Shown here piece by piece: positions 7,688-15,098 of a stretch of DNA of 37,288 bases. The notes under the pieces are model-generated. The model was not told the DNA's origin. It ran no database searches and saw nothing but the letters and a program-made list of their open reading frames with translations. Position 1 is the stretch's first letter; the number at the start of each line of letters is the position of its first letter. Location of the stretch: contig JAEMRK010000012.1 in the NCBI GenBank assembly GCA_016463375.1, positions 1 to 37,288 on the forward strand. The letters are read 5' to 3'. This stretch comes from Parachlamydiales bacterium (GTDB lineage Bacteria; Chlamydiota; Chlamydiia; Chlamydiales; JAEMRK01). The translations under genes were made by a program, and so were the position numbers.

Positions 7688-8637
7688 GTTTTTAACTCTT
7701 CATTCCATATGCTTAAATGGGCTTCATCGTGATTTTCAATAGGCTCTAAATGTGTCATCAATTCCGCATTACGGCCAAGTCTTTTTACAACACAGCATTC
7801 AATGCGCGTTGCAATAGCATGAGCTTCGCTTATATGCATTTGTCCAATAAACTGTAGATGCACTTCGCAAAATATGCGTGTACCAGCATTACGGTGTCTT
7901 AGTCTGTGATATGTAAGATTATATTTCTTGGTTTCATCATCTAATATTTCATGTAATAATTTATCGACATTAGGATCAATTGTATCCATTAAACCAAACA
8001 CCGACTCTTTAATGAGCTTATAACCTGTCCATAAGATGTTTAAACCTATTAATAATGCAATTAATGGATCAAAAAAAGCTTGTTTAGTGAATTTTGTGAG
8101 CACCAAAGCAAGCATAACACCACAGCTTGTCCAGCAATCTGTTAAAATGTGTTTTCCGTTGGCCTGTAAAACAAGTGAAGTCGTTTTTTTTCCTTTATTT
8201 ATTAGATAAAGACCAAGTACACCGTTGATGATTAATGCTGCTAATATATAAACGAAACCCGTTTCAAGATGGCTGATTTCAACACCACTTATCCATTTTT
8301 GGATGGCTTCATAAACGATAAATAAAGCAGCAACACCAATTATCCCTCCCTCAAAACCAGCTGAAAAAAAACTGATTCGATCGTGACCGTACGGATGATC
8401 ACGATCAGCCGGCTTCAGACTAAGCCACATACTATAAGTTGCAAAACCAACTGCAAACAAATGAACCACGGACTCCATAGTGTCTGATAATATCGCGGTC
8501 GATTTGGTTTTGTAGTAAGCATAAATTTTTATAGCTAGTAATAAAAAACCGATAATGAGAGAAATCGTCATCGCCTTTTTTTTTGACCTGTCTTCTTTAG
8601 CATTCATTGCCATTTGAGACATTTCATCTTCTATCAT
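7684..8637 (-). CDS. Cation diffusion facilitator (CDF) metal exporter
   Basis: 317 residues: six membrane helices and a C-terminal cytoplasmic metal-sensing domain (~215-300) with several His. It exports divalent cations (Zn, Fe, Co, Mn or Cd) by proton antiport. The TM2 half-site is E55xxxH59 within SDTMESVVHLF, where YiiP has D45xxxD49; the TM5 half-site H163xxxD167 (GKHILTDC) is intact. KPADRDHPYGHDR (75-87) is the conserved TM2-TM3 loop. The SDxxES form marks a clade that usually has Asn at the fourth position, so His59 could alter metal choice. ATG 8637 is followed by a second Met at residue 6. It converges on DUF1634 with a 4-bp overlap and is probably monocistronic. Confidence 0.9.
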   Translation of the reverse strand: MIEDEMSQMAMNAKEDRSKKKAMTISLIIGFLLLAIKIYAYYKTKSTAILSDTMESVVHLFAVGFATYSMWLSLKPADRDHPYGHDRISFFSAGFEGGIIGVAALFIVYEAIQKWISGVEISHLETGFVYILAALIINGVLGLYLINKGKKTTSLVLQANGKHILTDCWTSCGVMLALVLTKFTKQAFFDPLIALLIGLNILWTGYKLIKESVFGLMDTIDPNVDKLLHEILDDETKKYNLTYHRLRHRNAGTRIFCEVHLQFIGQMHISEAHAIATRIECCVVKRLGRNAELMTHLEPIENHDEAHLSIWNEELKT

Positions 8638-8735
8638 GACTAAACCAATGCAAGTAATCTTTATATTTATGAGGCCAATAGTTTACCTTTTTTTAACCAA
8701 AGTTAATACGATAAAAACAATTCTAAAGAAATTTT

Positions 8736-8765
8736 TTGCAAAATAAAGACTTAACTAGGTATACG
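8736..8765 (+). promoter_or_regulatory. Candidate promoter for the acidic protein-hemW pair
   Basis: TTGCAA (8736-8741) and TATACG (8760-8765) are 18 bases apart, in a 208-base gap between divergent genes. The -10 matches consensus at only 4 of 6 positions. A small inverted repeat ACCAA/TTGGT follows at about 8767-8781. Otherwise the gap holds nothing recognisable. Confidence 0.35.
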
Positions 8766-8845
8766 ACCAAACAAATTGGTTCGATCGCTGGATAGGAGTG
8801 TTTTACCTTTTATCCTTGAAAATTAAGGCTCTTTGAGGTAAAAAA

Positions 8846-9343
8846 ATGCCGTCTTTTAATTATTTCTCCCGGGAAAGTTCTTCGAACATGAAAAGTGAGC
8901 GTTTAAAAAAACTTGAATCAGAGTTGCGTGATTTGGAACAATGGCTGAAACTAGGCCTTGTCCCTAAAAAAGATGTTGAAAAACATAAAGAAGAAATCCG
9001 TAGCCTGCAAGGTAAGATAGAAGAAGAAAAGGATCGCTTGCAATTTCTTAAAGAAAGCGGCGAAATCGAAGAGTATACAACTCCAAGACGGCATCCTGCA
9101 CGCCAGGCAGCCTATCCTGACACTTCATCGATACCAGACATAGATATGACCGAGGAAAGCGGCGGCTTAACCGACGCTGGCCTTGAAATGGAAACAGAAA
9201 CTATCGAAGCTGAAGGATTTTCTGAAGAGCGCGCTGATGACAGCGAAGAGCCTGAAGACGACGATGATGATGATGAAGATCCGTTCAGTGACCGTAATCG
9301 TTGGCGCCGTGGCGTCCTCGATCCAGACGCTGATGACTGGTGA
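8846..9343 (+). CDS. Hypothetical acidic protein with N-terminal coiled coil
   Basis: 165 residues from ATG 8846, preceded by GAGG with 7-base spacing. Residues ~15-73 are a charged coiled coil (KSERLKKLESELRDLEQW, then KDVEKHKEEIRSLQGKIEEE). The C-terminal half is disordered and very acidic, with a run of Asp/Glu (about 134-144) before DPFSDRNRWRRG and a final DADDW. It has no signal peptide or membrane span. I recognise no family; the design suggests a small scaffold, chaperone-like or nucleic-acid-mimicking protein, but that is only inference. It is the first gene of a two-gene unit with hemW, whose start lies 11 bases inside it. Confidence 0.7.
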   Translation: MPSFNYFSRESSSNMKSERLKKLESELRDLEQWLKLGLVPKKDVEKHKEEIRSLQGKIEEEKDRLQFLKESGEIEEYTTPRRHPARQAAYPDTSSIPDIDMTEESGGLTDAGLEMETETIEAEGFSEERADDSEEPEDDDDDDEDPFSDRNRWRRGVLDPDADDW

Positions 9344-10478
9344 TCTCTTAAATTGTATTAGTCTTTATTTTCATATTCCTTTTTGCACTAAAAAGTGTCC
9401 TTATTGCCACTTTTATGTCCTCCTTGATAATGCATCGCATCGCGCACGTTTTTTAACAGCTTTAAAAAATGAGTGGCGGATGCGTTTGTCTTTAATCGGC
9501 GATAAACCAATCGGCTCTATCTATTTTGGTGGTGGAACACCTGCTTTACTATCTTCTGACGAAATCAAAGATATATTAGACATGGTTCACTCAAGCTCTA
9601 ACGTATTGAATGATTGTGAAATCACAATTGAAGCCAATCCAGAAAACATTGATCGCAATAAATTACAGGGATTTTTTGATGCTGGCATTAACAGATTAAG
9701 TATCGGTGTCCAATCTTTTGATGATGATATGCTTAAAACTCTTGATCGTATCCATGATTCCAGAAAAGCTATATGGGCCATCGAAACGGCAAATCAAATA
9801 GGTTTTAACAATATATCAATCGACATTATGTATGATTTGCCCGGTCAAACTCCCCAAGAATTTTCTCGTACGCTAGACATTGCCGCCAAACTTCCAATAA
9901 CTCATCTATCACTTTATAATTTGCAGATAGAGCCTAATACAGCCTTCTACAAACGACAAAAAGAACTCAATGCAATAATTCCTCGTGATGAAAACAGTAC
10001 AGCACTATTACAAAGCGCAATCGATCATTTGACAGCTTCTGGTTTTGAGCACTATGAGATATCAGCATTTGCTCGACATCAAAAACGCTCTTTCCATAAT
10101 CTTGGTTATTGGCAAGCGAGGCCTTTTTTAGGATTTGGACCATCTGCATTTAGCTATTGGGATAAAAAAAGATTTCGTAACTGCGCTAATTTACTGAAAT
10201 ATGAAAAGGCTTTATTTAATGGGCAAGACCCTGTTGATTTTAGCGAACAACTAGAAACTCTTAGCGCACAAAATGAACTTTTTGCAGTTGAAATGCGCCT
10301 CTTACAAGGTGTAAACATCCCTCAATTCGAAAAAAGACACGGCGCTTTAAACTCATTACTTAAAAAATCAATCGAGCATTTAATTAGTATTGATTTGTTA
10401 AAAAAAGAGCATGACACTCTTTCTTTAACAAAACGCGGAATCTTTTTTTATGATTCAGTTGCAGTCGAATTAATTTAG
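9333..10478 (+). CDS. hemW: HemW-type radical SAM protein (HemN-like, haem chaperone)
   Basis: 381 residues, the normal length for HemW. The radical SAM cluster motif is C18xxxC22xxC25 within YFHIPFCTKKCPYCHF, followed by GGGTP (66-70) and EANPENID. HemW proteins are annotated as coproporphyrinogen oxidase-like but in characterised cases bind haem and act in haem delivery rather than as HemN. The YCHF form (rather than YCGC) and the missing HemN N-terminal extension point to HemW. ATG 9333 is chosen because family homology begins directly after it; the frame stays open back to 9183 only as a by-product of the acidic gene. No good Shine-Dalgarno is visible, consistent with coupling to the upstream gene. 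It is convergent with the RsmI-like gene (4-bp overlap). Confidence 0.88.
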   Translation: MTGDLLNCISLYFHIPFCTKKCPYCHFYVLLDNASHRARFLTALKNEWRMRLSLIGDKPIGSIYFGGGTPALLSSDEIKDILDMVHSSSNVLNDCEITIEANPENIDRNKLQGFFDAGINRLSIGVQSFDDDMLKTLDRIHDSRKAIWAIETANQIGFNNISIDIMYDLPGQTPQEFSRTLDIAAKLPITHLSLYNLQIEPNTAFYKRQKELNAIIPRDENSTALLQSAIDHLTASGFEHYEISAFARHQKRSFHNLGYWQARPFLGFGPSAFSYWDKKRFRNCANLLKYEKALFNGQDPVDFSEQLETLSAQNELFAVEMRLLQGVNIPQFEKRHGALNSLLKKSIEHLISIDLLKKEHDTLSLTKRGIFFYDSVAVELI

Positions 10479-11194
10479 ATCTCAGACGCGTAAAAAGCAA
10501 ATACAGCTGGTTTTTTTGCAAGAGATGGTGGAGGAGATTTGCGCCAAGTCTCAACAGAGTATGTCATTACTCTTTCTGTTGTCAGTGTCAAATCCCAAGC
10601 TACAGTCAAATATGTTTTAGGATTTAGATGATCGATTAAATCTTGCAATAAGTATTGATTGCGATAAGGAGCTTCGATCATCATTTGTGTTGCTCGATCT
10701 TTTTTAGATATCTTTTCCCAAATTTCAATCTGCTTAATGCGCTCATCTTGTTTACTTGGTGGATAGCCATGAAAAGAAAAGCGTTGTGCAGGCAGTCCCG
10801 ATAACATCAATGTCATCAACAATGATGACTGACCGGTATAGGCTTTAACTGGTATTGCCATTTGCTTTGCACGCAAAACTAAGTCGTGACCTGGATCTGC
10901 TAGACATGGAAGGCCTGCATCTGAAACAAGACCCCATTGACCACCTTCCAATATCGGTTTTAAAAAAAAGTCGATCTCGTCTTTTCTTGAGTGTTCATTA
11001 AAAACACCGATGGGTACTTGATGGGGTGGCACTTTTGTTTTGAAGCGATTAAGAAATGATAGTCCGCCTTGCGGACTCTCTGCAATTAATCCATCTAATT
11101 GTGCTACAGCCTCTGCAACATCTGGACTAATTTTTTCAATCCAATTTCTATCCCCTAATCCATTTGGTAATAAATGGAGTGTTCCTACTTTCAC
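10475..11194 (-). CDS. RsmI-like tetrapyrrole-methylase-fold SAM methyltransferase
   Basis: 239 residues starting with GTG. It has the tetrapyrrole methylase fold shared with RsmI (16S rRNA C1402 2'-O-methyltransferase): SDAGLPCLADPG (90-101) is the family SDAGtPxiSDPG motif, and SGLPAQRFSFHGYPP matches the SGlP...F.F.GFlP block. The usual N-terminal TPIGNLxD and EDTR motifs are replaced by LLPNGLGD and ESPQ, and the protein is about 45 residues shorter than RsmI. It therefore belongs to a divergent COG0313 branch, and the rRNA target is uncertain. The GTGA overlap with the upstream holA stop shows translational coupling. Confidence 0.75.
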   Translation of the reverse strand: MKVGTLHLLPNGLGDRNWIEKISPDVAEAVAQLDGLIAESPQGGLSFLNRFKTKVPPHQVPIGVFNEHSRKDEIDFFLKPILEGGQWGLVSDAGLPCLADPGHDLVLRAKQMAIPVKAYTGQSSLLMTLMLSGLPAQRFSFHGYPPSKQDERIKQIEIWEKISKKDRATQMMIEAPYRNQYLLQDLIDHLNPKTYLTVAWDLTLTTERVMTYSVETWRKSPPPSLAKKPAVFAFYASEI

Positions 11195-12186
11195 AATAGC
11201 CTCGCTATTAATAAATCCATTAAAAGATAAGGGTCTGAAATGCTGCTGCGTGAAAGTAAATCGATCTCTGAGATGGAGACAATGCCTTTACGCAAGCTTG
11301 CCATTCCATACCCTTCTGCTAAATAAACCGCTTGTTGCAATGCCTTCTCACCTCTAATTTGAGGGAATTCGCGCTGCAAATCTTGGAAATTCCTTCCCTC
11401 TTTAACAAGGCATACTAAGCGATATGACGTTTGAAATTGTGTGCGCAACTGAACAAGCATGCCTTGTATCGATCCGCCAGCTTCTAACTGCGATCGACCA
11501 AGATGACATGCTAAAGGTGCCTTCTTTTGCAAGATAGCATTCGTCCAATGCCAGCTTGGCTCTAAAGCCATCTGGACACACACCTGCATTAAATCGTTTA
11601 AAGTGATTTGTGGGCACTGGCCCACAAAGCACGAAAGTTTATCAAGCTCGTTTTTTAAAAGAGGCGGCTGAAAACCGACCTGCTGCAATAATTTTCTAGC
11701 TGCTTCATCTGTAATTTTTTTTTGTAAACTATTTGCCATTTGATGAATCCAATGAAGGAATCTATCTTGCCTTTCCCATGGCTTTTCAGAAGATAAGTCT
11801 AGTAACATACCCTCTTTTTCAGCGCGTTGGTTTAAAGCTTCATTTTTTAAAGACGTGGCACACAGTATAAAGATAACAGATGGAGAAAAAGTCTCTTTTT
11901 CTAAAAGAGTAAGATTGTTTTTTTTAAGCTTTTCTAGTCTTTCGATTAAAACAACACGGCGTTCATCAAAAAGACTAATAAATGAAAGCTCTTCTTTAAG
12001 CTGAGCATCAGTCATTTGGTCAGCGTGATAACGTTTGACAGGTAAATTCCATTGCTTGAGTGTCTCTTGCGCAATGGTTTTACCCTCCATTTCATCTTTA
12101 ACGTTGATTAGGTAAAGACTAAAATGGGGTGAAGCTTTTTTTTTAACAGCGATGTCAAACGCTGAGAGTTGGTTAAATTTGACCAC
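11191..12186 (-). CDS. holA: DNA polymerase III subunit delta (HolA)
   Basis: 331 residues, start GTG. The delta subunit is the clamp-loader wrench that opens the beta sliding clamp. The N-terminal RecA-like domain lacks a P-loop, as expected for delta (FSLYLINVKDE start; SFISLFDERRVVLIERLEK at about 69-87 fits the family pattern of L.s.sLFserrlv.i). The middle has LLKNELDKLSCFVG (K.E..KL) and the C-terminal collar has GMLVQLRTQFQ followed by a helical bundle. Residue conservation is low, as usual for HolA, so the call rests on the overall pattern. It is 47 bp after the WaaQ-like gene on the same strand and overlaps the next gene by 4 bp. Confidence 0.85.
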   Translation of the reverse strand: MVKFNQLSAFDIAVKKKASPHFSLYLINVKDEMEGKTIAQETLKQWNLPVKRYHADQMTDAQLKEELSFISLFDERRVVLIERLEKLKKNNLTLLEKETFSPSVIFILCATSLKNEALNQRAEKEGMLLDLSSEKPWERQDRFLHWIHQMANSLQKKITDEAARKLLQQVGFQPPLLKNELDKLSCFVGQCPQITLNDLMQVCVQMALEPSWHWTNAILQKKAPLACHLGRSQLEAGGSIQGMLVQLRTQFQTSYRLVCLVKEGRNFQDLQREFPQIRGEKALQQAVYLAEGYGMASLRKGIVSISEIDLLSRSSISDPYLLMDLLIARLL

Positions 12187-12233
12187 AGCTTTACTAATAG
12201 TTAAAGAAGATTAAGTCATAGACCTTATCTTAA

Positions 12234-13346
12234 CTAAGACATTATCGACAACTGATAATGGTTTTTAGATAGCAACCGAAAAGCTGCATTGACAATTGAT
12301 TCTGGAGTTAAGGCGGTTAAACAATCACTGACCTTACCACCACCACAACCATCAAGTCCACAAGGTCTACAACCTGGATCGTGACTCATAATAATATATT
12401 GAATACTTGATGTTAAGCCATACCATGGTCCCCATGCTTTTTCAGATGTTGGGCCGAACAACGCGACCACTGGCTTTTGAAGAGCGCATGCTAAATGCAT
12501 CGGCGCAGAATCAACGCCAATAAATAATTGACTATGCTCAATCAATGCACCTAGTTCTTTAAGATTAATTTGCCCTGTAAGATCTAAAAAATTTGAAGTT
12601 AATTTTTTTACATCTTGTACATATTTAATCTCACGCTCGTTACTAGACGCTGTAATTATAATAGTATGGCCCATTGCATGTAAACGATCGACAACCTGAG
12701 CAATTGTTTTGACAGGTAAACTTTTAAATAACCAACGCGACGTTGGATGAACTAAAATATAGTCTTTAATGCGGTGAATACTCAAAAGCTCATCAATACG
12801 AGTTTTTGCATGCAGTGTAGTATAAAATTGGAGTTTTCGTTCATAAATTTCAGGATAGATGCCGATGCGACGCAAGGTATCTAGATTTAATTCTACAACA
12901 TGCCTGTCAGTGTTAGGTTTTTTAACCACATGAGTGTAAAGGCGATCTTTTTTAAAAATCCCTTTTTTGCCAGGATCCCAACCTACTCGATAACGTGCAT
13001 TTGAAATGTAGCATGCAATTGACCCTCGGTCCCCTTCTGTCAAATTAATCACAAGTTCATACTTTTGCTTACGGATTGATCTAAGAAATTCGATCTCTTT
13101 TTTTAATCGGGGCAAGCGCGATAGTTTTTTCCAAGCTGGGTCACAAAAATGCATGGCATTGATTGCAGGATGACCTTCTAACATCGGCGCCGTTTCTTTA
13201 AAAATCATTGCATCGATACATGCATTTGGAAGCGCTTTTTGAAGCGCTGAAAAAACAGGTGTTGTTAATAAGACATCACCAAAATGACGTAATTTGATGA
13301 CTAAAACACGTTTAATCGTCTCTAAATCAATTGGAGGTGAAATCAC
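12234..13346 (-). CDS. GT9 glycosyltransferase, WaaQ (heptosyltransferase III)-like
   Basis: 370 residues. The family transfers heptose from ADP-heptose to the LPS core at the inner membrane. Motifs: VIKLRHFGDVLLTTP near the N-terminus, PTSRWLFKSLP in the second Rossmann half, the sugar-nucleotide site GVDSAPMHLACAL, VALFGPTSEKAWGPW, and a C-terminal CRPCGLDGCGG...SDCL block typical of WaaQ. The start is GTG 13346, with GGGAG 7 bases upstream and 4 bases after the OsmC stop; the frame is open to 13433 but that stretch lies inside the OsmC gene and has no homology. Characterised Chlamydia LPS lacks heptose, so the sugar transferred may be different. Confidence 0.85.
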   Translation of the reverse strand: MISPPIDLETIKRVLVIKLRHFGDVLLTTPVFSALQKALPNACIDAMIFKETAPMLEGHPAINAMHFCDPAWKKLSRLPRLKKEIEFLRSIRKQKYELVINLTEGDRGSIACYISNARYRVGWDPGKKGIFKKDRLYTHVVKKPNTDRHVVELNLDTLRRIGIYPEIYERKLQFYTTLHAKTRIDELLSIHRIKDYILVHPTSRWLFKSLPVKTIAQVVDRLHAMGHTIIITASSNEREIKYVQDVKKLTSNFLDLTGQINLKELGALIEHSQLFIGVDSAPMHLACALQKPVVALFGPTSEKAWGPWYGLTSSIQYIIMSHDPGCRPCGLDGCGGGKVSDCLTALTPESIVNAAFRLLSKNHYQLSIMS

Positions 13347-13350
13347 TAAA

Positions 13351-13755
13351 CTACTCCCAATGAATTCTAAAGTCTTTAATGACTTTAGGGGAAAGCGATG
13401 TATGAACAGGACACACGTGTGCTGCCGCTTCAATTTTTTTTCTGATGTCTTCTGGAACGAATTCTGGACAATGGATATGCAATGTCATTTCGACAACAAA
13501 TGGAGATTGTGCAGACAGGGCTTTAGTCACTGTTGCTACAGCTTTATCTAATGAAACATTATAGGAATTGGCAGTCATGCCCATCATTGTTAATACACAA
13601 GAAGCCCATGAAACTGCTAATAAATCTGTCGATGAACAAAATTCATTGAGACCGCCGTATTGCTTTGGTCCATCAGTTATGAGAGTCACCGCGCCATCTT
13701 TAAATGAAGTGATTGTGCGCAGTTGACCGTCATACTTTACTTGAATATCTGCCAT
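13351..13755 (-). CDS. OsmC/Ohr family protein
   Basis: 134 residues. The OsmC fold reduces organic hydroperoxides with two Cys: C53 in SWASCVLTMMG and C115 in AAHVCPVHTSL are both present. The sequence is closer to the general OsmC (YhfA-like) group than to Ohr. ATG 13755 has AGGAG 6 bases upstream. The next gene starts 4 bases after its stop, so the two are translated from one message. It is likely cytoplasmic and protective against oxidative stress; the specific peroxide is unknown. Confidence 0.88.
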   Translation of the reverse strand: MADIQVKYDGQLRTITSFKDGAVTLITDGPKQYGGLNEFCSSTDLLAVSWASCVLTMMGMTANSYNVSLDKAVATVTKALSAQSPFVVEMTLHIHCPEFVPEDIRKKIEAAAHVCPVHTSLSPKVIKDFRIHWE

Positions 13756-13812
13756 GACAAACTCCTAAAAAAGAAATTTGCATGGTGTCAGAAAAACTTT
13801 TAAAAGTGTATA

Positions 13813-13947
13813 TTATTTTTTAATCATTTTTTTGATGCGGCGCTTCCAGCCCTCAGCTGTTAAAACGCGCTCTTCTGGGATATATTTTGTGACAGTAGCT
13901 TCCTTGCTTTTACCAGTCAATTTTTTGATCAAATTTTTCGCTATCAT
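13813..13947 (-). CDS. Small basic protein, 44 residues
   Basis: A short frame found by eye on the minus strand: ATG at 13947, TAA at 13815-13813, giving 44 residues (MIAKNLIKKLTGKSKEATV, then TKYIPEERVLTAEGWKRR and IKKMIKK). AGGG lies 5 bases before the ATG. It fills the space between corA and osmC on the same strand with normal gene spacing (77 and 57 bases). The product is strongly basic (about 14 Lys/Arg to 4 Glu) and has a probable C-terminal amphipathic helix, with no membrane span. Role unknown; a nucleic-acid or ribosome-binding peptide is a reasonable guess. A 66-codon frame on the opposite strand has no supporting signals. Confidence 0.6.
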   Translation of the reverse strand: MIAKNLIKKLTGKSKEATVTKYIPEERVLTAEGWKRRIKKMIKK

Positions 13948-14024
13948 AACTACCCTATTCACTGATCCAGTTCGATAGTAGATATGATACCTTAATCAAG
14001 AATTATATAGTATCTTAGAGCCTG

Positions 14025-15086
14025 TTAAAGCCATTTTTTATGTTTAATATAACCTAACATACATAGCGCTACAATTATCATAATGCCAATAGCCACAAAA
14101 AATCCATACTGCCACTGTAGTCCTGGCATATATGAAAAATTCATACCAAATAATCCAGTCAGAAATGTCAAAGGACAAAATACTGTTGAAACAATCGTCA
14201 AAATTTTAATGACTTCGTTCAATCTTTGAGTAACAGAAGATCTATAAAGATCTAGCATGCCAGCTATCAAATCACGAAACATTTCAATAGCGTCAATCAC
14301 TTGAATAGCATGGTCGTAAACGTCTCTGAGGTAAAATAATGTGGCTTTACTAAAGTGATTAGATTCTTGACGAAGTAACCTGGAGATAACCTCTCTTAAA
14401 GGCCAAATTGATCGGCGTATAAAAATCATCTCACGTCTTAAATTGTGTATATCTTCTACCAAATGTTCTTTGGGATAAGATGTAAGATGCTCTTCCATCT
14501 TCTCTAAATTGCCACCAATTTTATCAAGTAGTATAAAATAGTTATCGACAATCATATCAATGAGAGCATAAGCCAAATAATCTGCGCTTAACTTGCGCAT
14601 ATTACCTCTTTTTAATCTTAGACGTTCTCTAACACTGTCAAATAAAGTGTTGTTTTTCTCTTGAAAAGACAGAATTAAATTATCGAATAAAACAATTGAA
14701 ATTTGCTCATCTTCAACATGACCGCCATGATCTTCATAATAATCTAATGAGCGGATAATTAAAAAAACATAGCGATCGTATTCCTCGACTTTTGGCCGTT
14801 GTCCAGGAGTGGCTATATCTTCTGTAATCAAACGATGAAGCTTAAATTGCGAACCTAAAGATTCAATGATTTCAGAATGTGCAATACCTTGAACATGTAT
14901 CCAATTGATACCGCTGGATTTATCTATTGGAAAAGATTCGGGTAATACCGAATAGACTTTTTCAGTAAATTTTTCCTGATCATAATTGACCCACGTAACA
15001 ACTGTACCCCCCTTCGTATCACTGGGCATTAAGACACCTGGTGGAAGGCCCGCTTTACGAGATCTTGATTTTAATGGAGGGTACAT
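14025..15086 (-). CDS. corA: CorA family Mg2+/Co2+ channel
   Basis: 353 residues: a large cytoplasmic N-terminal funnel (1-290) and two C-terminal membrane helices. The signature GMNF lies at the end of TM1 (LTGLFGMNFSYMPG), followed by the periplasmic loop and TM2, with a Lys-rich tail (IKHKKWL). The pentameric channel admits Mg2+ and can pass Co2+ or Ni2+. The start ATG 15086 has AAGGAG 8 bases upstream. It lies 12 bases after pepA and is probably cotranscribed. An unrelated Mg2+ channel, MgtE, is encoded 2 kb upstream on the same strand. Confidence 0.95.
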   Translation of the reverse strand: MYPPLKSRSRKAGLPPGVLMPSDTKGGTVVTWVNYDQEKFTEKVYSVLPESFPIDKSSGINWIHVQGIAHSEIIESLGSQFKLHRLITEDIATPGQRPKVEEYDRYVFLIIRSLDYYEDHGGHVEDEQISIVLFDNLILSFQEKNNTLFDSVRERLRLKRGNMRKLSADYLAYALIDMIVDNYFILLDKIGGNLEKMEEHLTSYPKEHLVEDIHNLRREMIFIRRSIWPLREVISRLLRQESNHFSKATLFYLRDVYDHAIQVIDAIEMFRDLIAGMLDLYRSSVTQRLNEVIKILTIVSTVFCPLTFLTGLFGMNFSYMPGLQWQYGFFVAIGIMIIVALCMLGYIKHKKWL

Positions 15087-15098
15087 TGTTTAAACTCC

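Noticed and set aside
8649-8747. 32-codon plus-strand frame in the gap before the acidic gene
   Set aside because: No ribosome site, A/T-driven composition, and it overlaps the candidate promoter.
9183-9332. Extended N-terminus for hemW in the open frame from 9183
   Set aside because: The extra 50 residues lie under the acidic gene, include a low-complexity Met/Lys run from the GAT repeats, and have no counterpart in HemW; homology starts after ATG 9333.
11607-11628. Perfect 9-bp hairpin TTTGTGGGC/GCCCACAAA
   Set aside because: It lies in the middle of holA, far from any gene end; consistent with chance.
13347-13433. 29-residue N-terminal extension of the WaaQ-like protein
   Set aside because: It is encoded inside the OsmC gene; GTG 13346 has a well-placed GGGAG and the GT9 homology begins shortly after it.
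13778-13978. 66-codon plus-strand frame opposite the 44-residue gene
   Set aside because: It has no ribosome site, and the complementary frame has a start, ribosome site and operon spacing.
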